Source: Arthrobacter sp. MN05-02 (lineage in GTDB: Bacteria; Actinomycetota; Actinomycetes; Actinomycetales; Micrococcaceae). From it: 64,000 nucleotides of DNA. Below, piece after piece: positions 29,171 through 37,696 of the stretch; within the stretch, counting starts at the first letter, position 1, and every line of letters starts with the position of its first letter. A model generated the notes under the pieces. That model worked only from the letters and a program-made list of their open reading frames with translations. It had not been told where the DNA came from and did not search any database. A program made the position numbers and the translations under genes. Location of the stretch: NCBI GenBank assembly GCA_004001285.1, contig AP018697.1:2542001-2606000 (forward strand), given 5' to 3'.

Positions 29171-30087
29171 CCCTTGAGGCCCTGCGTGGCGACGCCGTCG
29201 ACGAGGAAGCGCTGGAAGATCACGAAGAACAGCATGACCGGCAGCAGTGCGAGCACCGAGATCGCGATGGTCGCGCCGTAGTCGGAGGTGCTCGTCTGGT
29301 CGTTGAAGATGCGCAGGGCGAGCGGCAGTGGGTACTTGTCCGGCGAGTTCAGGTAGAGCAGTGGGCCGAGGAAGTCGTTCCAGCTCCAGATGAACGCGAA
29401 GATCGACGAGGTGATGATGGCGGGCTTGATCAGGGGCAGGGTGATGGAGAAGAAGATCCGCGCGTGACCGCAACCGTCGATGCGCGCGGCCTCGTCCAGT
29501 TCCCGCGGCAGGTTGCGGATGAACTGGACCATCAGGAAGACGAAGAACGCCTCCGTGGCCAGGAACTTCCCGGCCAGCAGCGGCCAGAAGGTGTCGATCA
29601 GTCCGAGGTTCCGGAAGATGATGTACTGCGGGATGATCAGCACGTGGAAGGGCAGGAGCAACGTCCCGATCATGGCGGCGAAGAGGACCTTGCTGCCGCG
29701 GAAGTTGATGCGGGAGAAAGCGTACGCGGCCATCGAGGACGAGATGACGGTGCCGATGACCGCGCCGACGCCGAGGAGCAGGGAGTTGAGGAAGAACTTC
29801 CAGGTCGGGATGCCGGCGATGCCCTGCATCACCTTCACGAAGTTGTCGAAGGTCGGGTTCTCCGGGAGGAAGCCCTGGTTGCTGCCGAACTCGGAGTTCG
29901 GCTTGAGTGACGCCGAGACCATCCACAGCAGCGGGTACAGCACGATGGCGGTGAGCGCGACGATGCCGATGATCCAGATCGCGGTGGGGATGTGACGGCG
30001 CATCGGACGGCGCCGGGGCGCCCGCATCGTGGGGTCGTCCGGGTTCACCGGAACGGGGACGGCAGGGTTGGATTCGATCGTGGTCAC
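29167..30087 (-). CDS. ABC sugar transporter permease (MalG/UgpE type), RG-I locus
   Basis: A 306-residue permease starting at GTG 30087, overlapping the stop of the first permease (GTGA). After a proline-rich cytosolic tail come six membrane helices. The EAA loop ELDEAARIDGCGHARIFF docks the ATPase. It pairs with the permease encoded upstream and belongs to the class-I carbohydrate importers. As in the other importer here, the operon lacks its own ATPase gene. Confidence 0.92.
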
Positions 30088-31070
30088 TTGGAGTCTCCTG
30101 CGTAGTGGACCCAGCTCCTGGAGGTGCGGAACAGGATGAAGGCGAGGACGCCGACGGCGAGCAGCAGGACCCATGCCATCGCCGAGGCGTAGCCCATCTG
30201 GTTGTTGGCGAAAGCCCTCGTGTAGAGGTAGACGGTGTAGAAGTTCGTGGCACCGCCCGGGCCGCCTGTGCCGGAACCGATGATGTACGCCGAGGCGAAC
30301 ACCTGGAAGGCGTTGATCATCTCGAGCAGCAGGTTGAAGAAGATGACCGGCGAGAGCATCGGGACGGTCACGCTGAGGAACTTGCGCCAGGCGCGGGCGC
30401 CGTCCACCGATGCCGCCTCGTACAGTTCGGCAGGAACCCCTTTGAGCCCGGCCAGGAAGATGACCATGGGTGCGCCGAACTGCCAGATGGCGAGGAGGAT
30501 CATCATCGGCATGATGAGCGACGGGTTGCCGATCCATCCGCCGAGGTTGATGCCGAAGAAGTTCAGTGTCCCGTCGACGGGGCCGTCGGTGGAGAACATG
30601 GCCCGCCAGACGATGGCGATGCTGACGCTCGCTCCGATGAGGCTCGGGGCGTAGAACGCCGAGCGGAAGAAGCCCGTGCCGCGTGCCTTGTAGTTCAGGA
30701 GCATCGCGACGCCGAGTGCGGCCGCGAGCTTGATGGGCGTTCCCACCAGCACGTAGACCAGGGTGATCCGCACCGAGCTCCAGAACTTCTCGTCCCCGGC
30801 CATGCGGGTGAGGTTCTCGAGCCCGGTCCACTCGGGAGCGGTGAAGAGGTTGTAGTCGGTGAACGCGAGGTACAGCGACGCCACCATGGGACCGAGGGTG
30901 AGGCCGATGAAGCCGAGCAGCCACGGGGAGAGGAAGACGTAGCCCGCCACGGTGTCGCGGTTGCGGGAACGGCGGGGCCGGGGCGTGCCCGTCCGGCGGC
31001 GGGCCGCCGGACGGGCACCGGAATCGGCGGTGCGGGCTGTTGCTGGCGCGTGCGCCGAGTCCGTTGTCAC
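30084..31070 (-). CDS. ABC sugar transporter permease (MalF/UgpA type), RG-I locus
   Basis: A 328-residue permease. A long basic, Ala/Arg-rich N-terminus (about 40 residues) precedes six membrane helices beginning VAGYVFLSPWLLGFIGLTLG. The EAA loop is ELYEAASVDGARAWRKFL. The gene lies 20 bases after the binding-protein gene. By comparison with Bacillus YesP, the substrate is expected to be an unsaturated rhamnogalacturonan oligosaccharide released by the PL11 lyases. Confidence 0.92.
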   Translation of the reverse strand: MTTDSAHAPATARTADSGARPAARRRTGTPRPRRSRNRDTVAGYVFLSPWLLGFIGLTLGPMVASLYLAFTDYNLFTAPEWTGLENLTRMAGDEKFWSSVRITLVYVLVGTPIKLAAALGVAMLLNYKARGTGFFRSAFYAPSLIGASVSIAIVWRAMFSTDGPVDGTLNFFGINLGGWIGNPSLIMPMMILLAIWQFGAPMVIFLAGLKGVPAELYEAASVDGARAWRKFLSVTVPMLSPVIFFNLLLEMINAFQVFASAYIIGSGTGGPGGATNFYTVYLYTRAFANNQMGYASAMAWVLLLAVGVLAFILFRTSRSWVHYAGDSK

Positions 31071-31090
31071 GATCTAACTCCCTTGTCTAC

Positions 31091-32383
31091 CTAGCTACCG
31101 AGCGTGACGGAGGCTTCGTCGAAGAACTGCTTCGCGGCATCCTCCGGGGTCACGGCGCCCAGCCCGATGGACTTGCCGAGGTCCCAGAAGGTCTGCTCGA
31201 TGGCGCCGAAGCCTGCGACAGGTGCCGCCGGAGCGTCGCCCATGCGGTCCGAGATGGAATCGAGGTAGTCCTTGACGGCCTTGTCCGGTCCTTCGAGGTT
31301 CGCGCCCTCGAGCTGCGTCTCCGAGGCGGGGATGCCGAGGGTCGCACCGAAGATCTCGCCGACCTCCGGGCTGTTGATGAGGAAGTCGACGAACGCCGCC
31401 GCTGCCTCGGGGTGCTCCGTCGAGGAGGATGCTGCCTGCATCAGGCCGACCTTGCGGTACAGGTCCTTCTCGTCCGGGCTGTCGGTGGGAGGAGCGACGA
31501 TCGTGATCTCCTCGGCACCGGAGTCTCCCAGGTAGCCGCCGAGGAAGTTGCTCCAGCTCATCTCGCTGGTGGTCAGGTTGCCACCGAAGCCGGAGACCGG
31601 GTTGATCTCCTCGAGCTTGCTCTGCGGAACGGTGACCTTGTCGCGGTTCTCCTGGCCCTCGGCCCAGTGCTCGGCGAGCTCCTCCTGCGTGAAGTTGAGC
31701 TCCCCGTCCTCGGTGAATAGCTCGCGGCCCTGCTGGCGCAGCTTCAGCTCGAGGTCCTGGATGCGCTGGGTGGTGTCGGTTCCCCCGTACACCGTTCCGC
31801 CGGTGGCGTCGGTGACGGATGCCATGTACGTGTCGTAGTCGTCCCAGCTCGTGCCGCCCTCGTAGGGCTCGACGCCGGCGTCGGCGAGCAGTGCCGGGTT
31901 CTGGAACACGGACCACGCGCTGTAGCCGGTGGGGATGGCGAAGGTGCCGTCGTCGAGCTTGCCGGTGGACAGCAGGCTCTCGTCGATGGCGTCGGTCGTG
32001 ATGCCGTTGCCGAAATAGTCCTCGAGGTCGAGGAGCAGGCCGTTGTCGCCGTACTGCCGGAGGTAGGTGTAGTCGAACTGCATGACGTCCGGAAGTCCGC
32101 CGCCCGCGGCCTCGGTCTGGCGCTTCTCCCAGTACGAGGGGTAGTCGGTGAACGTGTCGTTGATCGTGATGTTCGGGAACTTCTCCTCGAACGCCGCGAT
32201 GGCCTCGTCGTAGCGGGCGGCGCGGTCGTCGTTGCCCCAGAACGTGTAGTTGAGGGTGATCTCTTCCTCGGTGTTGAGCGCTGCGGGTTCGCCCCCGCCG
32301 CCACCACAACCGGTCAGGGCCAGGCCGGTGGCGGCCAGGGCTGCAACACCCGTCAGGGTGCGCCGTGAGAGTGTGCGGAACAT
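31091..32383 (-). CDS. ABC sugar-binding lipoprotein, RG-I locus
   Basis: A 430-residue solute-binding lipoprotein. The signal peptide ends in lipobox LTGC at about residues 23-26, then a Gly-rich linker. EEITLNYTFWGNDDRAARYD is the first strand of a cluster-1 sugar-binding protein. First gene of the operon that continues with two permeases, DUF624 and GH42. It is divergent from the CE7 esterase, with a LacI-type operator in the 163-base gap. It should capture pectin-derived oligosaccharides at the membrane surface. Confidence 0.93.
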   Translation of the reverse strand: MFRTLSRRTLTGVAALAATGLALTGCGGGGGEPAALNTEEEITLNYTFWGNDDRAARYDEAIAAFEEKFPNITINDTFTDYPSYWEKRQTEAAGGGLPDVMQFDYTYLRQYGDNGLLLDLEDYFGNGITTDAIDESLLSTGKLDDGTFAIPTGYSAWSVFQNPALLADAGVEPYEGGTSWDDYDTYMASVTDATGGTVYGGTDTTQRIQDLELKLRQQGRELFTEDGELNFTQEELAEHWAEGQENRDKVTVPQSKLEEINPVSGFGGNLTTSEMSWSNFLGGYLGDSGAEEITIVAPPTDSPDEKDLYRKVGLMQAASSSTEHPEAAAAFVDFLINSPEVGEIFGATLGIPASETQLEGANLEGPDKAVKDYLDSISDRMGDAPAAPVAGFGAIEQTFWDLGKSIGLGAVTPEDAAKQFFDEASVTLGS

Positions 32384-32432
32384 CTTTGTCCTCCTGGAAA
32401 ACTTCTTCGTCAGCCATCGTGGGACGCCTCTG

Positions 32433-32446
32433 GGAAAGCGTTATCC
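32433..32446. promoter_or_regulatory. LacI-type operator in the ABC/esterase divergent promoter
   Basis: GGAAAGCGTTATCC, flanked by TG and CA to give an 18-bp imperfect palindrome at 32431-32448. It matches the operators at 25450 and 36433 (pattern GGAAAnCGnTWTCC) and can control both divergent units. Confidence 0.7.
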
Positions 32447-32546
32447 CACAGCGTAGATTGAATCGTATCAATGGTCAACAGCCCGGCCCGGGTGAGCTTG
32501 TCCGCGCTCTATCTTCGCCTATCGAAGCCGTGAAAGGATGCACCCC

Positions 32547-33530
32547 ATGCCCCAATTCGACCTGCCCCTGTCCCAGCTACGGAGCTATCTGCCGGATCGC
32601 GAGGAACCCGCCGACTACGACGCCTTCTGGGACAAGACCCTCGCCGAGCAGCGGATGCACGCCGCTGCCCCGTCCTTCGAGGAGGTGGATGCGGGCTACA
32701 CCCAGCTGATCACGGAGGATGTCACGTTCGCCGGTTTCGACGGCCAGCCGGTGAAGGGCTGGCTGCTCACCCCGCGCCACCTTGCCGGCCCCCTGCCGAC
32801 CGTCGTCACCTACATCGGCTACGGGGGCGGGCGCGGCTTGCTCGGCGAATGGACCGGGTTGCCCAGTGCAGGGTTCGCACACTTCGTCATGGACCTCCGG
32901 GGCCAGGGCTCGGGCCACCGACCCGGCGATACCGCGGACGGCGCCCTCAACGGGCCGCACTTCGGCGGCTTCATGACGCTCGGCGTCGAGGATCCCGCGA
33001 CCTACTATTACCGGCGGCTCTTCGTGGACGCCGTCCACGCCGTCGAAGCCGCACAGGCGCACCCGGCCGTCGATCCGTCCCGCGTGGTGATCTCCGGAGG
33101 CAGCCAGGGCGGGGGTATCACCCTCGCCACGGCAGCTCTCGCGCAGCGCGTCATCGACACCCCGCCCATCGGCGCGATCGTCGATGTGCCGTTCCTCGCA
33201 CACATGCGGCACGCCACGGAGATCGTCGACACGCTCCCCTACTCGGAGATCGCCAGGTATCTCGGCACCCGCCGGAACGCCGTCGACTCGGTCTTCCGCA
33301 CGCTCAGCTACTTCGACGGCGTGAACTTCGCGACGCGCAGCACCATCCCCGCGATGTTCTCGGTCGGCCTGCTCGACGACGTGTGCCCGCCGTCGTGCGT
33401 CTTCGCGGCGCACAACCACTACGCCGGCCCGAAGCGCATGAAGGTGTACCCGTACAACGGGCACGAGCAGGGCGGCGCCTTCCAGGACGTCGAGCACCTG
33501 GCCTTCGTCCGGGAGCTCACGGGGGCATGA
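32547..33530 (+). CDS. CE7 family acetyl esterase (acetylxylan esterase/cephalosporin C deacetylase type)
   Basis: A 327-residue alpha/beta hydrolase. ATG 32547 is preferred over 32538 because GAAAGGA is then well spaced. The catalytic Ser is in ISGGSQGGG, Asp in SVGLLDDVCPPS and His in YNGHEQGG; MDLRGQGSG is the CE7 RGQ motif. No signal peptide, so it acts in the cytosol on imported acetylated oligosaccharides. RG-I is naturally O-acetylated, so it probably deacetylates fragments brought in by the divergent importer. Confidence 0.9.
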   Translation: MPQFDLPLSQLRSYLPDREEPADYDAFWDKTLAEQRMHAAAPSFEEVDAGYTQLITEDVTFAGFDGQPVKGWLLTPRHLAGPLPTVVTYIGYGGGRGLLGEWTGLPSAGFAHFVMDLRGQGSGHRPGDTADGALNGPHFGGFMTLGVEDPATYYYRRLFVDAVHAVEAAQAHPAVDPSRVVISGGSQGGGITLATAALAQRVIDTPPIGAIVDVPFLAHMRHATEIVDTLPYSEIARYLGTRRNAVDSVFRTLSYFDGVNFATRSTIPAMFSVGLLDDVCPPSCVFAAHNHYAGPKRMKVYPYNGHEQGGAFQDVEHLAFVRELTGA

Positions 33531-33784
33531 CCGTGGAGCGCCTGGATGCAACCGTCCGGGCGCTCCACGCACCCCGCATGCCCGCCTGCGTGTCCCGGCA
33601 CCCGGGCGAACCGTGGAGCCGCCGGCATGGCGGCTGCCGAGAAGGCGCCGGGCCGGTCATCTCCGGCGGCCTCTCGTCCCTGGTCCCGGTGCCGTCCGGC
33701 ACCGTACGGCTTTTCGCGCCGTCGACCCGCCGGTGGCGTGTCCGGACGCGATACCTCGAGCCCCTCGGCGCCCGGCACGAACAG
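33531..33784. other. Gene-free stretch between convergent genes
   Basis: GC-rich interval downstream of the CE7 esterase. It holds several short inverted repeats (for example GCCGCCGGCATGGCGGC near 33613) and leads into the strong hairpin at 33785. I see no credible coding frame. Confidence 0.4.
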
Positions 33785-33828
33785 TTCCGGCAGGACCGCG
33801 TGCCCGTCCGCACGCGATCCTGCCGGAA
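33785..33828. terminator. Strong bidirectional terminator
   Basis: A 19-bp stem with one mismatch (TTCCGGCAGGACCGCGTGC against GCACGCGATCCTGCCGGAA) and a six-base loop. It lies between the convergent esterase and PL11 genes, 17 bases from the lyase stop codon. Confidence 0.8.
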
Positions 33829-33844
33829 GTTCTGCTCGACGTCG

Positions 33845-36415
33845 TCAGCCCAGTGTGGCGAGGACCGCCGATCCCGCGTACCCGAGCTGGACCCGGGCCT
33901 CGTCGGACACGGCGCCCGGCTTCGTCTGCTCCAGCCGGTCGAGGAACTTCTGCAGGGCCCGCGCCGCGTTACCGGACTGGTCCCGCTCCACGGCGCGCTG
34001 GGCCTGGTCGAGCGAGGTCCGCAGCTGCTGTACGGCCGGACCCGAGACGTTCCCCGCTGCGATGACTCGCTCGAGCTGCCTCTGCAGGGCGGGAAGCGCA
34101 CCGGGCAGGAAGGCGTCCGGGACGGGCACACGGGTGAAGTCGGTGTCCGACGCCAGGTAGAAGCCGGTGTAGGCAGGCTGGTTGTAGGCCGTGTTCTGAC
34201 GGGCGATCTCCGCGCGGTACTGCGGGTCGTGCATCAGGGTGTACAGCTTCCGGTCCGTCACCTCGGTGCTCACGAAGATCCGGATGGCGGAGCTGTCCGC
34301 CGTCCGGACGAGCAGTTCCTCGCGCCAGTCGCCGAGGACATCCGCGACGAGCGACGGGTTGCCCTTGGTGCCGTTGTTCGTGCGCGTGCCGGTCGCCGTG
34401 AGCAGGCGGCCGCGCTTCGCGTCGTCGATGGTGGTGGACTGGTTTCCGGTGCCGTTGACGAACTGGGTGGTGCCATCGGCAGCCCAGCGGATGCTCATGT
34501 TGGTCCCCGGGGCGTTGCCCGGCAGGAGCTGCCCCGACGCCGAGCGGAGCCCTACGGCCCAGTTCTCGATGCCGCGGACGGCGGGGTCGATGTCGCCGAT
34601 CATGCCGCGGCCCGTGTCCCTGCCCGTGTAACCACCGAACAGGACCTCGCCGTTCGATGCATCCCGCATGGCCCAGCCGTAGGGAGCACCCGTCGCACCC
34701 TCGTGCACGGAGAAGATCTCCTGGCCGGGGCGGTCCGGATCGATGTCGGTGACGTGGATCGCGTCGCCGTGGCCCAGCTTCGCCTCCGTACCGGGAGCGG
34801 AGCTGCCGGCGGGGAGGACGTCCGACGAGCTGTACAGGAGAGAGCCGTCGTCGTCGATGGTGGCGCTGCCGTAGACGATCTCCTGCCGGCCGTCGCCGTC
34901 GACGTCCGCGGCGCTCAGCGAGTGGAAGCCCTGACCGGACAGCGCGCCGAATTCCTCGCTGCTGCCCCTGCCGCCGTGCGGGCCGTCGTTGAAGGGGTTG
35001 GACATGGGGACGTGGCCCGAATCGACGGCCCAGTCCTGGGTGAGGTGCTCCCCGTCCCAGCTGTAGGACACGACGTTGGCCCGCGTGTAGTAGCCCCGGG
35101 CGAAGACGGCCGACGGGTTCTCGCCGTCGAGGTACGCGACGCCGGCGAGGAAGCGGTCCACGCGGTTGCCGGGTTCGATGCGGGCCATGGCGTAGTCCCC
35201 CCACAGCAGTCCGTCGTCCCCTCGGCCCGGTTCGTAGGGGACCGTCTCGAGTTCGGCGCCGGTGGCTCCCTCGAACACGCTCAGGTACTCGGGGCCGTCG
35301 ACGATGAAGCCCTCGAAGGCACGGAGGTTGTTCCGGGCGCTCCGCGACGGGGCGTAGACGTCGATGAAGTAGTCCGCCATCGCGCGGGCGTCTGCGTCCG
35401 ACAACGGGTAGTCGTAGCGCGGCCCGATCCCGAAGGCCTCCTCGAGCGTGGCGGGCCAGTTCCCCGCGGTCACCTCGGGGTGGTCCTGCCAGCCCTTGAA
35501 CATCTGAACGACGTGCTCGTAGTAGCCGGCGGCATCCAGCCGGTAGTCGTCCGTATCCGCGTAGCCGGCGGCGACGTCGGCCTCCGGCAGCGTCACATAG
35601 CGCTCCGAGGTGACCGCTCCGTCGGGTCCGTAGGTGGTGGTCTTCGTCCCGGGTGCCGTCTTGAGCATCAGTTCGGACCGGCCGTCGCCGTCGAAGTCCG
35701 ACACCAGGAACTGCGTGTAGTGGGCGCCGGAACGGATGTTGACGCCGAGATCGACCCGGCTCAGCAGGCGCCCCTCCGCCGTGTAGGTGTCGATGTAGGT
35801 GTTGCCCGTGTACCCGATCTGGGAGACGTCCTTCGAGTTCGAGGGCTCCCACTTCACGAAGTACTCGTACGCGCCGTCCCCGTCGACATCGCCGACACTC
35901 ATGTCGTTCGCCGCATAGGTGTAGGCCTCGCCCGCCGGCGTCACGCCGTCGGCCGGTTTGGTCAGCGGCAGGTCGGTGTACGCCTGCGTCCAGGGTGTCA
36001 CCTCCCCGCTCAGCTCCACCTCCACCCCGTCGACGACGGCGCCCACGCTGTAACGGGCAGCGGCGGCCGCGCCTTCCCCGGTCACGGCCGTATCGAGGTA
36101 ATTGGTGCTGTCCGTGACGGTGGCGACGGGTTCACCGTTCCGGTAGACCGTGAAGTCCGTGCCCGTGAGGCCGTCCGCCGTTGCACCGGCCACCTCGCCG
36201 GCCTTGAGCCGCCAGCTGAGGAACACGCCCTGGGGCGTTGCGGCCGCGACCAGTCCCCGGTCCAGGTATTCGAGGTGCACTCCCCCGATCGGAGCGGTGT
36301 TGCCGGCTCCCTGGCCCTGCGCCATGGCGGGGACGGAGAGACCGGTGAGCGTGAGGAGGGTGCCCGTGGCGAGGGCGACGCAGGTTGAGACCGCGGTTTT
36401 CTTGACCGAACTCAT
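33845..36415 (-). CDS. Secreted rhamnogalacturonan lyase (PL11), long form with C-terminal FIMAH-like domain
   Basis: About 856 residues from ATG 36415, with AAAGGA seven bases upstream (the preceding ATG at 36418 is also possible). The frame extends further up, but that part covers the operator. Signal peptide ends near PAMAQGQG. The propeller has Ca-binding repeats (DVDGDGAYEYFVKW, FDGDGRSELMLKT, DVDGDGRQEIVYGS) and the PL11 motif DVLGDWREELLVRT. It differs from the 23157 paralogue in having an insertion of about 100 residues (ADTDDYRLDAAGYYEHVVQM and on). It also ends in a helical segment (LPALQRQLERVIAAGNVSG) resembling FIMAH domains of secreted carbohydrate enzymes. Confidence 0.92.
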   Translation of the reverse strand: MSSVKKTAVSTCVALATGTLLTLTGLSVPAMAQGQGAGNTAPIGGVHLEYLDRGLVAAATPQGVFLSWRLKAGEVAGATADGLTGTDFTVYRNGEPVATVTDSTNYLDTAVTGEGAAAAARYSVGAVVDGVEVELSGEVTPWTQAYTDLPLTKPADGVTPAGEAYTYAANDMSVGDVDGDGAYEYFVKWEPSNSKDVSQIGYTGNTYIDTYTAEGRLLSRVDLGVNIRSGAHYTQFLVSDFDGDGRSELMLKTAPGTKTTTYGPDGAVTSERYVTLPEADVAAGYADTDDYRLDAAGYYEHVVQMFKGWQDHPEVTAGNWPATLEEAFGIGPRYDYPLSDADARAMADYFIDVYAPSRSARNNLRAFEGFIVDGPEYLSVFEGATGAELETVPYEPGRGDDGLLWGDYAMARIEPGNRVDRFLAGVAYLDGENPSAVFARGYYTRANVVSYSWDGEHLTQDWAVDSGHVPMSNPFNDGPHGGRGSSEEFGALSGQGFHSLSAADVDGDGRQEIVYGSATIDDDGSLLYSSSDVLPAGSSAPGTEAKLGHGDAIHVTDIDPDRPGQEIFSVHEGATGAPYGWAMRDASNGEVLFGGYTGRDTGRGMIGDIDPAVRGIENWAVGLRSASGQLLPGNAPGTNMSIRWAADGTTQFVNGTGNQSTTIDDAKRGRLLTATGTRTNNGTKGNPSLVADVLGDWREELLVRTADSSAIRIFVSTEVTDRKLYTLMHDPQYRAEIARQNTAYNQPAYTGFYLASDTDFTRVPVPDAFLPGALPALQRQLERVIAAGNVSGPAVQQLRTSLDQAQRAVERDQSGNAARALQKFLDRLEQTKPGAVSDEARVQLGYAGSAVLATLG

Positions 36416-36432
36416 CATTGAATCCTTTGATT

Positions 36433-36446
36433 GGAAAACGCTTTCC
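36433..36446. promoter_or_regulatory. LacI-type operator of the second PL11 gene
   Basis: GGAAAACGCTTTCC followed by TTAA, 18 bases upstream of the lyase start. It differs from the operator at 25450 by a single base in the core, and that site is also followed by TTAA. Confidence 0.7.
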
Positions 36447-36494
36447 TTAACCAACCTAGGTTTCGGGGCTCCTGGCGTCAAGGCCCGACGACGA

Positions 36495-36524
36495 GAAAGG
36501 GAGCAGCCGGAGCTGCTCCCTTTC
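36495..36524 (-). terminator. Terminator of the mtlA-mtlD operon
   Basis: GAAAGGGAGCAGC pairs with GCTGCTCCCTTTC: a 13-bp perfect stem with a four-base loop, 17 bases past the mtlD stop codon on the minus strand. Confidence 0.8.
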
Positions 36525-36541
36525 CTTTCCGTCCGCCTCGA

Positions 36542-37696
36542 TCAGGCGGAACGACCCGCAGCGTGGTGCGCGATGATCTCGCGCACGGGACCGTACAGGG
36601 GGTGCTCCGCCTCGAGGCCCGTGATCGTCGTCGTCGCCTCCCCGGGCTCCTGCCCGGCCAGGATCTCGGCCAGTGCGGCGACCTCGGGATCATCGGCGGC
36701 CGAGAAGGCCAGTGCGGCCTGCATGGCCTCGAGCAACGCCGCCGGGTGGACGCCGGTCTCGGCCAGTTCGGCGGCCGGACCGACGAAGCGCTCCTTGCGG
36801 CTCAGCTTCCGCAGCGGCGCCCTGCCGACGCGCACCACCGTGTCCGGGAGGTGCTGGTTGGTGAAGCGGCGCAGGATCTTCTGCACGTATGCCTCCTGCT
36901 CCCCCGCGTCGAACCCGTGCTTGGAGACGAGAAGCTGCTTCGTCTCGTCCAGCACGGCCCGCACCTTCGCGGCGATCGCGTCGTCCGCCATGGCGTCCGC
37001 GATCTTCTCGACGCCGGCCGCGTACCCGAAGTAGGCGGCCGACGCGTGGCCGGTGTTCACGGTGAACAGCTTCCGCTCGATGTACGGCTCGAGATCGTCG
37101 ACGTAGGTCGCGCCGGGGATCCCGGGTGCGTCGCCCTTGAACGGGGTGCGGTCGATGACCCACTCGAAGAAGGTCTCCACGGTGACGTCGAGCCCCTGCC
37201 CGGGCGCCTGGTTCGGCACGATCCGGTCCACGGCGGTGTTGGCGAACACCGCGCGTGATGCGAGGTCCAGGGCAGCACCGTCGTAGGTCTGCTCGACCTC
37301 GCGGCGCAGGATGTCCGTCGCGTTGATGGCGTTCTCGCACGCCATCACCTGCAGCGGAGCGAGCTCGTCGCTACGCCGGGCGATCGCCCGGGCGATGACC
37401 GGCGCGAGGAACTTCAGGACGTTCGGCCCCACCGCGGTGGTGACGATCTCCGCCGTCGCGATCTCCGCGATGACGTCCTCCTCCTGCGACCGCGAGTTGA
37501 GGGCACGGTAGTTGTCCACCGTCTTCACCGCCGGCTCGTCGCCGACCTCGTGGACGTCGTAGCTGGAGGTCGAGGCCAGCTGGTCGATCAGGGCATCCGC
37601 GACGTCGGCGAAGACCACCTCGTACCCGGCTTCGTGGAGCAGGAGCCCCACGAAGCCGCGTCCGATGTTGCCGGCTCCGAAATGTACTGCCTTCAC
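36542..37696 (-). CDS. mtlD: Mannitol-1-phosphate 5-dehydrogenase
   Basis: A 384-residue cytosolic enzyme that oxidises mannitol 1-phosphate to fructose 6-phosphate with NAD. MKAVHFGAGNIGRGFVGLLL is the classic MtlD Rossmann start. CENAINATDILRREV and FANTAVDRIVP carry the substrate-binding Asn/Asp region, and the catalytic Lys lies in YIERKLFTVNTGHA. Full length. Its start overlaps the last base of mtlA, so the two are translated together: MtlA delivers the phosphorylated substrate directly. Confidence 0.96.
   Translation of the reverse strand: MKAVHFGAGNIGRGFVGLLLHEAGYEVVFADVADALIDQLASTSSYDVHEVGDEPAVKTVDNYRALNSRSQEEDVIAEIATAEIVTTAVGPNVLKFLAPVIARAIARRSDELAPLQVMACENAINATDILRREVEQTYDGAALDLASRAVFANTAVDRIVPNQAPGQGLDVTVETFFEWVIDRTPFKGDAPGIPGATYVDDLEPYIERKLFTVNTGHASAAYFGYAAGVEKIADAMADDAIAAKVRAVLDETKQLLVSKHGFDAGEQEAYVQKILRRFTNQHLPDTVVRVGRAPLRKLSRKERFVGPAAELAETGVHPAALLEAMQAALAFSAADDPEVAALAEILAGQEPGEATTTITGLEAEHPLYGPVREIIAHHAAGRSA

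Noticed and set aside
33560-33840. Inverted repeats as an attachment site or insertion-sequence end
   Set aside because: Position between convergent stop codons and a hairpin with a small loop fit a terminator; no transposase nearby.
32849-36388. 1,179-residue open frame on the plus strand
   Set aside because: Antisense to the PL11 lyase; repeats of Val/Arg/Gly with no family match.
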